A stretch of 56,968 nucleotides of DNA from UBA1732 sp045114455 (GCA_045114455.1 JBGUKN010000082.1:1-56968), one strand, 5' to 3'; positions 6,591 to 15,954 are shown, numbered from the stretch's first letter. A program made the numbers and translations. The notes: generated from the sequence alone by a model not told the origin.

Positions 6591-7736
6591 TTACGATAGA
6601 CGGTTTTTGAAGTCGTCGTAGCCGAATGATCTGATCAGCTTGAATTCGCCGGTGTCCGGGTCGAACGTCGCGATCGAGGGCAGGGCGAGGCCGTTGAACG
6701 TATTCGTCTTCACCATGGTGTACAGCGCCATGTCCAGAAATTCCACCCGGTCGCCGACGTTCAGCGGCGCGGGAAACGAATAATCCCCGATCACGTCGCC
6801 CGCAAGGCAGGAGTGCCCCGCCAGACGGTATTCGTGCGGATGAACGCCCGGTTCGTCTGCGCCGTTCACCGGCGGCGTGTACGGCATTTCGATCACGTCC
6901 GGCATGTGCGCCTCCGCCGACACGTCCAGGATCGCGATGTCGCCGTCGTTATGCACGATGTCGAGCACGGTCCCGAAGAGCGAACCGGCGTTCAGCACGA
7001 CCGCCTCGCCGGGCTCCATGTACACGGTCAGGTGCGGATAGCGGGCGCGGAACTCCGTCAGGATGCGCACGAGGCGTTCCAGGTCGTATCCGGGGCGTGT
7101 GATGTGGTGTCCGCCGCCGAAGTTCACCCACTGCATGTCTTTCAACAAATCGCCGAAATGCGCCTCGAACGCCTTCATGGTGCGCTCCAGCGCGTCCGAA
7201 TCCTGTTCGCACAGCGTGTGGAAATGCAGTCCGCTGATGCCGTCCAGCGATTCCCCGGCGAATGCCGCCCGCTTGATGCCGAGGCGCGATTTCGGCGCGC
7301 ACGGCGAATAGATCTCGCGCACCGCCTCGCCATGTTCCGGGTTCACGCGCAGCCCGAATTTCACGCGGTCCGCCGCCTCTTTCGTCAAAGCGCGGAACCG
7401 CCGCCACTGGCTGAACGAATTGAACACGACCGTGGTGCAATACCTGAGCATCTCGCGCAGGTCGGATTCCGAGTACGCCGCCGCGAATCCGTGCGTTTCT
7501 TTGCCGAACTCCTCGTGGCCGAGCCGAGCCTCGTGCGGCGAGCTCGCGCAGGTGCCGTCCAGCACGGCGGAGATCGTCGGGTACACGGCGAACATGGAGA
7601 ACGCCTTCTGCGCGAGCAGGATCTTCACCCCGGCACGCTGCCGGACGCCGCTCAGGATGTCCAGGTTGCGGCGCAGCGCCGCCAGGTCGACGACGAAGCA
7701 CGGAGTCGGAGGGATGTTCGGATCAAGGTTTTTCAT
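6591..7736 (-). CDS. nspC: Carboxynorspermidine decarboxylase
   Basis: The 381-residue protein belongs to the fold-III PLP decarboxylases and matches NspC, which converts carboxynorspermidine or carboxyspermidine to norspermidine or spermidine. Visible signatures are PTPCFVVDLAALRRN at the N-terminus, LAQKAF with the PLP lysine, GTCASSPHEARLG, LRVNPEH, the glycine-rich FGGGHHITRPGY and HSCLAGDVIGDY, which supplies the active-site Cys from the partner subunit. ATG 7736 is chosen because the open frame further upstream runs into tRNA-Pro(TGG). That tRNA lies just upstream in the same direction, so read-through transcription is possible. The usual partner, carboxynorspermidine dehydrogenase, is not in the window. 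Confidence 0.9.
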   Translation of the reverse strand: MKNLDPNIPPTPCFVVDLAALRRNLDILSGVRQRAGVKILLAQKAFSMFAVYPTISAVLDGTCASSPHEARLGHEEFGKETHGFAAAYSESDLREMLRYCTTVVFNSFSQWRRFRALTKEAADRVKFGLRVNPEHGEAVREIYSPCAPKSRLGIKRAAFAGESLDGISGLHFHTLCEQDSDALERTMKAFEAHFGDLLKDMQWVNFGGGHHITRPGYDLERLVRILTEFRARYPHLTVYMEPGEAVVLNAGSLFGTVLDIVHNDGDIAILDVSAEAHMPDVIEMPYTPPVNGADEPGVHPHEYRLAGHSCLAGDVIGDYSFPAPLNVGDRVEFLDMALYTMVKTNTFNGLALPSIATFDPDTGEFKLIRSFGYDDFKNRLS

Positions 7737-7799
7737 GGCGGACGGGGTATGATGTTTGGCTGTGTCGGTTCGGATTAAGCTGACCATGAGCTTAAAAGC

Positions 7800-7876
7800 T
7801 GGTCGGGGCAACAGGACTCGAACCTGCGACCTCATGCTCCCAAAGCACGCGCTCTACCAGACTGAGCTATACCCCG
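7800..7876 (-). tRNA. tRNA-Pro (TGG)
   Basis: The minus strand gives a full cloverleaf: acceptor CGGGGTA pairing with TGCCCCG, anticodon loop TTTGGGA with anticodon TGG, T-loop TTCGAGT, discriminator A and an encoded CCA (complement of 7800-7802). Confidence 0.95.
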
Positions 7877-7898
7877 GCTTCAAAAAAGTGGAAATAAT

Positions 7899-7927
7899 AC
7901 TTTACCCCCGGAAAGGAAAAAAAGCAA
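7899..7927 (-). promoter_or_regulatory. Possible tRNA-Pro(TGG) promoter
   Basis: Minus-strand TTGCTT (complement of 7922-7927), a 17-base spacer and TAAAGT (complement of 7899-7904). A weaker match than most others in the window. Confidence 0.35.
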
Positions 7928-7990
7928 ATCCAAACAGGAAAAAAAGCACAAACATCCCCCCGTTCCCGCTTTTCCCGAATCGCTGTGTGT

Positions 7991-10402
7991 TTATTCCGGC
8001 ATGTCGTTTCCCGGCGCGGTCAGAACGACGGTGGTGTACTCTTTCATCGGGATCGTGAACGACGTGGCTTCCTTCCCCTCGTGCACCATCGGGGTGCGCG
8101 TGCGGAGTTTCAGCTCGCAGTCGCGCTCCACATAGAATTCCGCCCGGGTGAGGCGTCCCTGTTTCCACTCCGCGGAGACGACGAACCCGCCGTAGGCGCG
8201 GAGTCCGCCGAACGAGCCGTCGGGCCAGTCGGGGAGATCGACCGGGAGCAGGAAGATGCCGCCGGAATCGTTCTGGAGAAGCATTTCGCAGATCGCGCCG
8301 ACGATCCCGAGGTTGCCGTCGATCTGGAACGGCGGATGCGTGGTGAAGAGGTTTTCGAGCGTGTTGTAGCGCAGCAGGCTGTTCACCATTTCGGTGGCCT
8401 GTTTGCCGTCGCCGAGGCGCGCCCACAGCGCCGCGCGCCAAGGCCAGGTCCACGAACGCCGGGCGTCCCCGGTCAGGGCGCGGCCCTCCAGCGCCACGCG
8501 AGCGGCCTTGAAGAGTTCGGGCGTCTTCACGGCGTCGATGGAGCTGCCGGGGTAGACGGCGAAGAGGTGCGAGGTGTGACGGTGGTCGTCGCCCTTCCTG
8601 TCGCGGTCGGTCTCCCATTCCTGAAGCTGGCCCCAGGAGCCGATCTTGTTTCCGAGCAGGTTCTTGCAGATTTCGGCGGCGCGTTTCGTGTCGTCGTTTT
8701 CGATCTCGAGTTCACGGGCGATGTCGAGGTACTGGTCGAAGAACTCCGCCACGATCTGCTGGTCGTGCGTCACGCCGTCCTCGACCGGGCCGTGTTCGGG
8801 CGACCAGCCCTGCGGGACGACATACGTGCCGTCGTCGCGCTTCTTCAAGCGCTCGAACCAGAATTTCGCGACCTCCTGAAAGTACGGCCATGCTTCATAC
8901 TTCAGAAACTCCTCGTCGGCTCCGTACTGCCAGTGCCGGTAGAAATGCTGCGCGATCCACGCGGAGCTGGGCCAGTTCCAGCGCCAGCCGCCCGCGCCGA
9001 AGGGGTTCAGGCTGGTGCGAAACGTGAAGCCGCTTTCCGAGGGATTGGTTCCCAGTTCACGGGCCGTGTCCGTTTTCGCCGCCTTAAGGACTCTGCTGTG
9101 GGCGCCGAAGAAATTGAGAAGCGCCAGATGGCATTCGCCGAGATCGGCAGGCTCCGCGCCCCAATAGTTCATCTGGATGTTGATGTTCGTATGGTAGTCG
9201 CTGTGCCAGGCGGGCGTATTGCTGTCGTTCCAGATGCCCTGCAGGTTCGCGGGCAGCGAATTGCAGTGGCTGCTTGAGACCAGCAGGTAGCGGCCGTACT
9301 GGAACATCAGCGCGACCAGTCCGGGGTCGGATTTCCCCTCGCGGCAGCGTTTCACACGCTCGGCGAGCGTGAGGTTCTCCAGCTCCGGGGCGCCGCCGAA
9401 GTCGACCGTCACGCCGTCGACCGCTCCCCGGAAATAAGTGGTATGAGAACTTCTGAGGTCTTTGTACGGTTTCTTTTCCGCCGCATTGATGAATACTTCA
9501 GGCTGTTTCAGAAGGTCCGAATCGGAGGAGAACGGGCCGTATGTGCCGTTGTAGCCGGATTCCGCGGCGAACAGGACCGTGAGTTCGCCGCAGTCCTTGA
9601 ACTCGATGCCGTCTTCCGCCGTCCTGATCCATCCGTCCCCCAGGACCTTCATCCGGACCGCATAATGCAATCCTCTCTCGTCGTCGAACTTGTGATCGAG
9701 GTAATGCGTCACCACGTTCTGGTCCTTGAATTCGGGCGGGATCACGCCGTCGAAGGCGGCGCCGTTCGCCTGATATTTCGTCGTGCGTGGAGCCCAGGAG
9801 AGGACTTTGGAGCCGCTGTCGTACAGTCCGTCCCAGAACATCCTGCCCGATGCGAGCTGGATGCCCTCGCGACCGTCGCGGTACTCCACGCGGCCGGAGA
9901 CGGGCGTTTCGGAGCTCACATGATACACGAGCACTTTGTCCGCGTTGAGGTAGCTCGCGAACGCTTCGCGGGTCTGCTTTTTGCCGTCGACCTCGAATTC
10001 GACGGTGTGGACGCCGGCGGTGATGTTGAGAGCGCGGCTGTAGTTCTTCACCTCGGATTCGCTGATGCCGTCATACTTCACCTTCAGCGTGCCGAGCGGC
10101 AGATAGCAGCCCATTTCCGCGTAATTCGCATCGGGATTGTCGTTTTTCGGGGGATTGCCGTCGCCGCTCCACAGGGAATCGAGATTCAGCTGGAGGATGT
10201 CCTCAACGATCCCGCCGTTCAGCATTGCCCCGAGCGAACCGTTCCCGATCGGGAAATACTGCGACTCCCAGTCCTTCGCGGGGGCGTCCTGCCGGAGCAG
10301 GAGGTCTTTCGTCTGCCTCTTCGGGCGGTCGATCAGGTCACTTGCCGTGACGGCGGAGAGAACGGCGAGGAATGCGAACGCGGCAAGCAGTGTCTTTTTC
10401 AT
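7991..10402 (-). CDS. GH95 alpha-L-fucosidase (or alpha-L-galactosidase), secreted
   Basis: This 803-residue protein starts at the ATG complementary to 10400-10402, with AAGGA upstream; the open frame before it is not needed. Residues 1-20 are a signal peptide. The GH95 N-terminal beta domain begins near FPIGNGSLGAML. The (alpha/alpha)6 domain carries all the family's active-site residues: HTNINIQMNYW with N406 and N408, SPEHG with E536, and QIDGN with D695. In the Bifidobacterium enzyme AfcA the matching residues are Asn421, Asn423, Glu566 and Asp766. The expected reaction is inverting hydrolysis of alpha-1,2-linked fucose from glycans such as mucin or milk oligosaccharides; some family members prefer L-galactose. 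It has its own promoter at 10448 and no co-directional neighbour close by. Confidence 0.92.
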   Translation of the reverse strand: MKKTLLAAFAFLAVLSAVTASDLIDRPKRQTKDLLLRQDAPAKDWESQYFPIGNGSLGAMLNGGIVEDILQLNLDSLWSGDGNPPKNDNPDANYAEMGCYLPLGTLKVKYDGISESEVKNYSRALNITAGVHTVEFEVDGKKQTREAFASYLNADKVLVYHVSSETPVSGRVEYRDGREGIQLASGRMFWDGLYDSGSKVLSWAPRTTKYQANGAAFDGVIPPEFKDQNVVTHYLDHKFDDERGLHYAVRMKVLGDGWIRTAEDGIEFKDCGELTVLFAAESGYNGTYGPFSSDSDLLKQPEVFINAAEKKPYKDLRSSHTTYFRGAVDGVTVDFGGAPELENLTLAERVKRCREGKSDPGLVALMFQYGRYLLVSSSHCNSLPANLQGIWNDSNTPAWHSDYHTNINIQMNYWGAEPADLGECHLALLNFFGAHSRVLKAAKTDTARELGTNPSESGFTFRTSLNPFGAGGWRWNWPSSAWIAQHFYRHWQYGADEEFLKYEAWPYFQEVAKFWFERLKKRDDGTYVVPQGWSPEHGPVEDGVTHDQQIVAEFFDQYLDIARELEIENDDTKRAAEICKNLLGNKIGSWGQLQEWETDRDRKGDDHRHTSHLFAVYPGSSIDAVKTPELFKAARVALEGRALTGDARRSWTWPWRAALWARLGDGKQATEMVNSLLRYNTLENLFTTHPPFQIDGNLGIVGAICEMLLQNDSGGIFLLPVDLPDWPDGSFGGLRAYGGFVVSAEWKQGRLTRAEFYVERDCELKLRTRTPMVHEGKEATSFTIPMKEYTTVVLTAPGNDMPE

Positions 10403-10447
10403 GGTCGGGAATCCTTTTTCAGCGGGTGAATCTCTCATTTTCAGTAG

Positions 10448-10475
10448 AATATACCATTTGCGCGGGAAAAGTCAA
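10448..10475 (-). promoter_or_regulatory. Promoter of the GH95 gene
   Basis: Minus-strand TTGACT (complement of 10470-10475), a 16-base spacer and TATATT (complement of 10448-10453) preceded by TGG. Confidence 0.7.
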
Positions 10476-10510
10476 GAGCCGCCGTTTTTTTAACAGGACA
10501 TTAACGCCGC

Positions 10511-10555
10511 GCAAAGACGAAAAGCGCGCCCGGAGGGGGTTGCTCCGGACGCGCT
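10511..10555 (-). terminator. Terminator of the EF-G-like gene
   Basis: A 13-position stem pairs 10523-10535 with 10543-10555, with one mismatch. On the minus strand it is followed by a TTTTCGTCTTT stretch, 32 bases past the EF-G stop. Confidence 0.7.
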
Positions 10556-10586
10556 GAAGTTCAATTCTGAATCTTCGGGACGCTAC

Positions 10587-12617
10587 TTATTCGTCCTCTT
10601 CGGAATCGTCGTGGAACTTGCTGATGATGTCGTTCATGACGTTCGGCGGGACGGTCTCGTAGCGCGCGAAATCGACTTCGTAGGAGCCCTGGCCCTGGGT
10701 CATGGAACGGAGCTCGGTGGCGAACTTCTGGATTTCGGCTTCGGGGACTTCGGCTTCGAGGACCTGGAGTCCGTCCTGCATGCTCATGCCGAGGATGCGG
10801 CCGCGCTTGTGGTTGAGGGCGCCGTTGACGTCGCCGGTGAAGGCGTCGGGGATCATGACCTTGATGTCCATGATGGGCTCGAGCAGGGCGGGGCGGGACT
10901 TCGCCATGGCGTCCTTGAAGGCGCGGCGGGTGGCGATTTTGAACGCCATTTCGGAGGAGTCGACTTCGTGGTACTTGCCGTCGAACACGGTCACGCGCAT
11001 GTTTTCGACCACGCAGCCTGCGAGCGGGCCGCGTTCCATGGCCTCGTGGATGCCCTTTTCGACCGCGGGGATGAAGTTCTTCGGGATGGCGCCGCCGACG
11101 ATGGCGTTGACGAATTCATATCCGCCCTCGAAAGGCTCCATGCGGAGGTGCACTTCGGCGAACTGGCCGTGGCCGCCGGACTGCTTTTTGTGGCGGTAGG
11201 CGGCTTCGCCGCGGCCCTGGATGGTCTCGCGGTAGGCGATCTTCGGGAGCTCGAGGCGGACGTCGACCTTGGCGGTGGCCTTGAGGTTCTTGATGGCGAT
11301 GTTGATGTGCTGTTCGCCCATGCCCTTCAGCAGGGATTCGTGGGTCTCGTCGTTGCGCTCGATGTAGAGGGTCGGGTCGCACTCGGAGAGGCGCTGGAGG
11401 CCCTGGATGATCTTGTCTTCGTCGCCGCTCTTGGTGGCGTACAGGGCGAAGGAGATGACGGGCTTCGGATAGACCTGGCGCGGCATGGCGTGGTTGTCCT
11501 TGGTCGCGCCGAGGGTGTCGCCGGTGGTGGTGTTTTTGAGCTTGGCGACGCCGACGATGCAGCCGGGGCAGACTTCCTCGACCGGGATCTGGGTCTTGCC
11601 CTGGAGCAGGACGAGCTGGCCGACGCGCTCCTTGGAGTTCTTGTTCAGGTTCAGCATATCGGTGTTGCACGCGATCTTGCCGGTGAGGACGCGGAGATAC
11701 GCCATCTGGCCGATGAACGGGTCAAGCGCGCTCTTGAAGACGTAGGCAGCCGCGGGGCCGTCTTCCGACGGGACGACTTCGGTGCCGTCTTCGGCCTTGC
11801 GGACGCGTTCGAGCGGGTTCGGCATGAGGGAGACGATGCCGTCCATGAGTTCGGCGACGCCGACGTCCTTCGCGGTGGATCCGGCGAAGACGGGGACGAG
11901 GCTGCCGGAGAAGATGGCCTTGTGGAGGCCCTTGGCGATCTCCTCGCCAGTGAGCTCTTCGCCTTCGAGGTAGCGTTCCATGAGCGCCTCGTCGGATTCC
12001 GCGGCGGCGTCCTTCAGCATGGTGCGGTATTCTTCCACGGCGTCCTTCAGTTCGGCCGGGATCTCGCTGTCCGGGGTGTCAAGCACGCTGATGACCTTGG
12101 AGAGGCCGGCTTCCTTGCCGACGGGCAGGGTCATCGGGACGCAGACGGTCTTGCCGTAGGCGTCCTGGAGGTGCTCCAGGATGGTGTCGAAGCTGGCGCG
12201 CTCGCGGTCGAGGCGGTTCACGAAGACCATGCGGGGAAGCATGAAGTCGCGGGAGAAGGCCCAGGCGCGGGTGGAGCCGATCTGGATGCCGTCGACGCCG
12301 TCGAGGACGATCACGGCGAAACCGCAGGAGCGGAACGAGGAAATGACTTCGCCGACGAACTCGCCGTAGCCGGGAGTGTCGGTCAGGAAGAGCTTGTGGT
12401 CTTTCCAGTCGCAGTGCATGAACGAGGCGTAGATGCTGGAACGCTTGTCCTGCTCGTCGGGGGTGAAGTCGGAAACGCTGGTCTTGGCGTCGACGGAGCC
12501 GAGGCGGTCGACTGCGCCGGCCTTGAACAGCATGAGGTCGCAAAGCGTGGTTTTGCCGCAGCCGTTGTGACCGGCGACGACGAAGTTGCGGATCTGCGCG
12601 GGATTGGTGATCTTCAT
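10587..12617 (-). CDS. fusA: Elongation factor G-like translational GTPase
   Basis: At 676 residues this matches EF-G in length and domain order: GTPase (1 to about 270), OB domain II, domains III and V, and domain IV with GGHGQFAEVHLRMEP. The P-loop reads GHNGCGKTTL instead of GHIDAGKTT, G3 is DTPGYGEF, and G4 is NRLD instead of NKxD. These changes are typical of the EF-G-like (EF-G2) subfamily, so this may not be the main translocase of the cell. No ribosomal protein genes flank it, whereas the canonical fusA usually sits in the str operon. The strong promoter at 12753 and ~130-base leader suggest high expression. AAGGAG lies twelve bases before the ATG. The function may be translocation, ribosome recycling or a specialised role. 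Confidence 0.88.
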   Translation of the reverse strand: MKITNPAQIRNFVVAGHNGCGKTTLCDLMLFKAGAVDRLGSVDAKTSVSDFTPDEQDKRSSIYASFMHCDWKDHKLFLTDTPGYGEFVGEVISSFRSCGFAVIVLDGVDGIQIGSTRAWAFSRDFMLPRMVFVNRLDRERASFDTILEHLQDAYGKTVCVPMTLPVGKEAGLSKVISVLDTPDSEIPAELKDAVEEYRTMLKDAAAESDEALMERYLEGEELTGEEIAKGLHKAIFSGSLVPVFAGSTAKDVGVAELMDGIVSLMPNPLERVRKAEDGTEVVPSEDGPAAAYVFKSALDPFIGQMAYLRVLTGKIACNTDMLNLNKNSKERVGQLVLLQGKTQIPVEEVCPGCIVGVAKLKNTTTGDTLGATKDNHAMPRQVYPKPVISFALYATKSGDEDKIIQGLQRLSECDPTLYIERNDETHESLLKGMGEQHINIAIKNLKATAKVDVRLELPKIAYRETIQGRGEAAYRHKKQSGGHGQFAEVHLRMEPFEGGYEFVNAIVGGAIPKNFIPAVEKGIHEAMERGPLAGCVVENMRVTVFDGKYHEVDSSEMAFKIATRRAFKDAMAKSRPALLEPIMDIKVMIPDAFTGDVNGALNHKRGRILGMSMQDGLQVLEAEVPEAEIQKFATELRSMTQGQGSYEVDFARYETVPPNVMNDIISKFHDDSEEDE

Positions 12618-12752
12618 TTGGTTTTGTGCTCCTTATGTGAGTTTGAATTGTTTTCGAAAGCAACGGCCGCGAGCTCGAATTGTGCGGGTTCCGCAGGGAC
12701 AAAATACCCTTGCGACACCCCTTTCAGATGCGGCTGTATTTTTTCATCCTCT

Positions 12753-12781
12753 AATAATAGCACGTCTTTCCGCGTATGTCA
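12753..12781 (-). promoter_or_regulatory. Strong promoter of the EF-G-like gene
   Basis: Minus-strand TTGACA (complement of 12776-12781), a 17-base spacer and TATTAT (complement of 12753-12758) preceded by GTGC. Confidence 0.75.
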
Positions 12782-12895
12782 AACCGTCTTTGACACAAAA
12801 TGGGACTTTTCTTCCGTGTTTCGGCGGTTTGGCAGGTCCGCCGGAGCCGGACCGTCCGCCTTCCCGAACGGCTGTTTCCGGCTTCGCCCGTGCCG

Positions 12896-14269
12896 TTACA
12901 GCAGCTCGTCGTCCTTCACGACGTTCGGCACCTGGAAGTCGTCCAGTTCGACGAATTCGCCCGTGCCGTAGTGGAGCACGGCACGCACCAGCGACGGGAT
13001 CGGCAGCGTGGTGATGATCGACAGGATGATGATCGCGTTGAAGAACCGGTCGTCGAGGATGCCCGTGTCCTTTCCGATCGCCGCGGCGGCGAGCGTGGCG
13101 GAGAGCTGCGGCACGGTCATGAGCCCGGCGGCGAGCCCCGCCTTGCCGCTGTACCCGGCGAGCTTCATGGCCGTGAAGCCGCTTCCGACTTTGCTGACGA
13201 TCAGCCCGGCGACGGTCAGGAGCACGATCAGGATGTTGTTCATCTGGAAGAATGCGCTGAAATCGGTCTTCATGCCGATGGAGATGAACAGGAACGGGAT
13301 CAGGAACCCGTAGCCGATGCTCTCGAACCGGCGGAACAGCAGATGGTCGCGTTCGCGCACAACGCGCGAAAGCCCGAGCCCGGCGATGAACGCGCCGACC
13401 ACCAGGTTGATGCCGAACAGCTCGCCGACGATGACCGTGACCAGGATCATGAAGAGCAGAAGCGTGATCACGATGTCGTCGCTGAGCTTGAAATGCGACA
13501 GTACCCAGCGCCCGAAGCCGTTCGTCAGGAAGATCATTGCCGCCAGGTATACGAGCACGATCAGCAGGAAGACCGGCAGAAAGCTGTTCCCCAGCAGATT
13601 CGTGTCCATATGGTCGAAGATCGACAGCGTACCGCGTCCGACCATGTGCGAGATGTTCTGCGACTGTCGGAACAGCTGCACGCTGACCGCCAGCAGGATG
13701 ATCGAGGAGATGTCCGTGATGACCGTGGAGATCAGCACCGCAGCGCCGAACCGCGTGTGCGACAGCTTCAGCTCGCGGATGACAGGGAACACGATGCCGA
13801 CCGAGTGCGACGCGAACAGCGAGGCGTACAGTACCTTGCCGGAGAGGTCGTCCGGGCAGAAATGCCGGTAAATCAGGTAGCCCGCCGCGGCGGGGATGAA
13901 GAACGTCAGGACGCTCAGCAATGTCACCGCTTTCCGCGCGGACCGGATCAGACGGAAATCCGCCTCCATGCCGGCGAGCGCCATCAGGAACATCAGTCCG
14001 AGCGAGCCGAGCGAATCCACAAACGTGTTGAACTGCGCCGCCGTGTTTGCCGCAGTCTGAGCTTCCTCGCCCGGCGTGCCGAGGAAGCTCAGCCATTTCG
14101 ACAGCACCGCCACCAGGTCGAATCCGAGCAGGCCGTTCGATCCGATGAGCATCCCCACCACCAGCAGGGCGATCACGTTCGGGATATGGTATTTGCGGAG
14201 CAGAAACGGGAAAACCGCCATCAGTGCGGTCAAGGCGATGAAAAGGATCAGGAAGGAGGAGTCGTTCAT
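12896..14269 (-). CDS. Cation:proton antiporter, CPA2/KefB type
   Basis: The 457-residue protein is almost wholly hydrophobic with about 12-13 predicted helices and matches the Na+/H+ exchanger domain of the CPA2 family. Visible landmarks are IPNVIALLVVGMLIG in the second helix, a conserved loop at ALAGMEADFRLIR, and NLVVGAFIAGLGLS in the unwound core helix region. There is no C-terminal TrkA-N or TrkA-C domain, which KefB and KefC carry, so it is a short member. It would exchange Na+ or K+ for H+ at the inner membrane; the ion cannot be read from sequence. It has its own promoter at 14334. The ATG is supported by GGGA upstream, a weak site. Confidence 0.85.
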   Translation of the reverse strand: MNDSSFLILFIALTALMAVFPFLLRKYHIPNVIALLVVGMLIGSNGLLGFDLVAVLSKWLSFLGTPGEEAQTAANTAAQFNTFVDSLGSLGLMFLMALAGMEADFRLIRSARKAVTLLSVLTFFIPAAAGYLIYRHFCPDDLSGKVLYASLFASHSVGIVFPVIRELKLSHTRFGAAVLISTVITDISSIILLAVSVQLFRQSQNISHMVGRGTLSIFDHMDTNLLGNSFLPVFLLIVLVYLAAMIFLTNGFGRWVLSHFKLSDDIVITLLLFMILVTVIVGELFGINLVVGAFIAGLGLSRVVRERDHLLFRRFESIGYGFLIPFLFISIGMKTDFSAFFQMNNILIVLLTVAGLIVSKVGSGFTAMKLAGYSGKAGLAAGLMTVPQLSATLAAAAIGKDTGILDDRFFNAIIILSIITTLPIPSLVRAVLHYGTGEFVELDDFQVPNVVKDDELL

Positions 14270-14333
14270 GGTGTCCCGGTTCTGCTTGGTATTCAGACGG
14301 CGGAAGAGAAGTGCGTTTTCGCGCTATCCTCGT

Positions 14334-14362
14334 ACTATACCATCGTCCGGGCCGTTTTTCAA
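14334..14362 (-). promoter_or_regulatory. Promoter of the antiporter gene
   Basis: Minus-strand TTGAAA (complement of 14357-14362), a 17-base spacer and TATAGT (complement of 14334-14339) preceded by TGG. Confidence 0.7.
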
Positions 14363-14716
14363 GACGGCATGCCCGGAAAAACGTAAAAAAACATCGGAGT
14401 TGCTGAATCGGGATCCGCTTCCGGCGGACGCCCCGTTCCGGCGCGGCATCGGAACGCCGCCGGAACGGCAGTCCGGGAGCATTTAGGCGAAAGGAAACAG
14501 CGGATACGCCCTATTTTTTGGGGTCGGAATCCGCCTCGTGCACCCTCCGAACGGAGAAACGCCGGATGACGAACATCCTGCCATTGAACCGATCGGAATC
14601 CCCGGCATCCCTGCGGCGGAGGTTCGTGCGAACGGCAGCAGGAGCGGAGCCTTTCACCGCGATGCGTTCGACCGGTGTCAGCAGGAATCTTTTTCGGAAT
14701 AAAAAGCCGTTTGAGG
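14363..14716. other. Intergenic region with a strong hairpin
   Basis: No supported gene. The plus frame here is open into the glycosyltransferase, but composition and lack of a start signal argue against coding. A perfect 11-bp inverted repeat pairs 14433-14443 with 14458-14468 across a 14-base loop, without a T-tract on either side, so it is not a standard terminator. Confidence 0.5.
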
Positions 14717-14744
14717 TTGAAAAAAAAGAAAAAGACACTATAGT
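14717..14744 (+). promoter_or_regulatory. Promoter of the GT4 gene
   Basis: TTGAAA at 14717-14722, a 16-base spacer and TATAGT at 14739-14744. The start of transcription near 14751 leaves a leader of about 30 bases to ATG 14782. Confidence 0.6.
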
Positions 14745-14781
14745 AGTAAAAAAAAGTACCAATTGTTTCCTGATACCCATC

Positions 14782-15888
14782 ATGAAAATAGCTGTCCTGG
14801 TTTGTTATAATCCGACTCTTATTCATTTCCGGCTGGATCTGATGCTGGAAATGATCCGTCTCGGCCATCAGGTCATTGCCGTCGGAAATGAATCTGTCGA
14901 AAAATGGGAAAAAATACTTCAGCCGTATGGGATTGAATACCGTTTTGTCAGGATGCAGAGAAACGGCCTCAATCCCGTTTCCGATTTCTTTTCCCTTATT
15001 CGATTGAAAAGACTGCTGAAAAAAGAGAAACCGGACCGGGTTTTCACCTCGCAGGCCAAAATGGTCCTGTATGGAGGACTTGCCGCGCGCTGCCTTGGAA
15101 TCCGGGACGTCTATCCGCTTATTGCGGGATTGGGATCCATTTTCCTTTCCAGCGGATTGAAAGGACGTATTCTAAGGAAGATCCTGATGTGCGGCTACCG
15201 TCTCTCTTTGCGGCAATCGCCGTCAGTCTTTTTTCAGAATCGGGACGATGCATCGTTTTTCATAGACAATCATATCGTTCCTTCCGGTAAAATCGTTTTT
15301 CTGAACGGGTCCGGAGTCAATCTGGATACCTTTGCCAAACAGGCGTTTCCCGGCGTCTTCGGTTTTCTCTGCGTCTGCCGGATTATACGGGACAAGGGCG
15401 TATTGGAATACTTGTCCGCCTGCCGAATGGTCAAGAAGCAGTATCCCGAGGTCAGATGTCTTCTTGTCGGACCGTTTGATTCCAATCCTTCCGCATTGCA
15501 GCCGGGTGAACTGCAACCTTATATTGACGATGGAAGTGTTGAATATTTCGGAGAACAGGCGGATGTCAGACCGTATTTGGCGCAATGCAGCGTCTTTGTT
15601 TTGCCGTCTTATCGGGAAGGCACCCCGAAATCCGTACTGGAGGCCATGTCCTGCGGCAAGGCGATCATAACGACGGATGCTCCCGGATGCCGGGAAACCG
15701 TGAAGGAAGGGGAAAACGGTTTTCTTGTCCCCGTAAAAGACGATAAGGCCATTGCCGAGAAAATGCTGTTTCTCTATCAGAACCCTGACATCTGTGAACA
15801 GATGGGGAATGCCGGCCGTCAGATTGCAGAACGGAGATTTGATGTTCGGCTTGTCAATCAGACCATTCTGCATACGATGCGGATATGA
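14782..15888 (+). CDS. GT4 family glycosyltransferase (CapM/PglA-like)
   Basis: The 368-residue protein begins MKIAVLVCYNPTLIHFRLDLM, the first strand and helix of a GT-B enzyme. The acceptor half includes KPDRVFTSQAKMVLYGGLAAR, similar to PglA, CapM and related enzymes that add sugars to undecaprenyl-diphosphate-linked glycans. The donor half has CRIIRDKGVLEYLSA and the GT4 E-x7-E motif, EGTPKSVLE, followed by SCGKAIITTDAPGCRE. It probably acts on the cytoplasmic face in O-antigen, capsule or glycoprotein assembly; the sugar is unknown. The promoter at 14717 places the start at ATG 14782, although no ribosome binding site is visible. The gene is clearly richer in A and T than its neighbours, and no other glycan-assembly genes accompany it, which hints at transfer. 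Confidence 0.85.
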   Translation: MKIAVLVCYNPTLIHFRLDLMLEMIRLGHQVIAVGNESVEKWEKILQPYGIEYRFVRMQRNGLNPVSDFFSLIRLKRLLKKEKPDRVFTSQAKMVLYGGLAARCLGIRDVYPLIAGLGSIFLSSGLKGRILRKILMCGYRLSLRQSPSVFFQNRDDASFFIDNHIVPSGKIVFLNGSGVNLDTFAKQAFPGVFGFLCVCRIIRDKGVLEYLSACRMVKKQYPEVRCLLVGPFDSNPSALQPGELQPYIDDGSVEYFGEQADVRPYLAQCSVFVLPSYREGTPKSVLEAMSCGKAIITTDAPGCRETVKEGENGFLVPVKDDKAIAEKMLFLYQNPDICEQMGNAGRQIAERRFDVRLVNQTILHTMRI

Positions 15889-15954
15889 ATCCGGATCCAT
15901 GAGGTTCCCGGCTTTTGGTTTTTCGGGGAATGCCGAAGCGCCGCACACAAAAAA

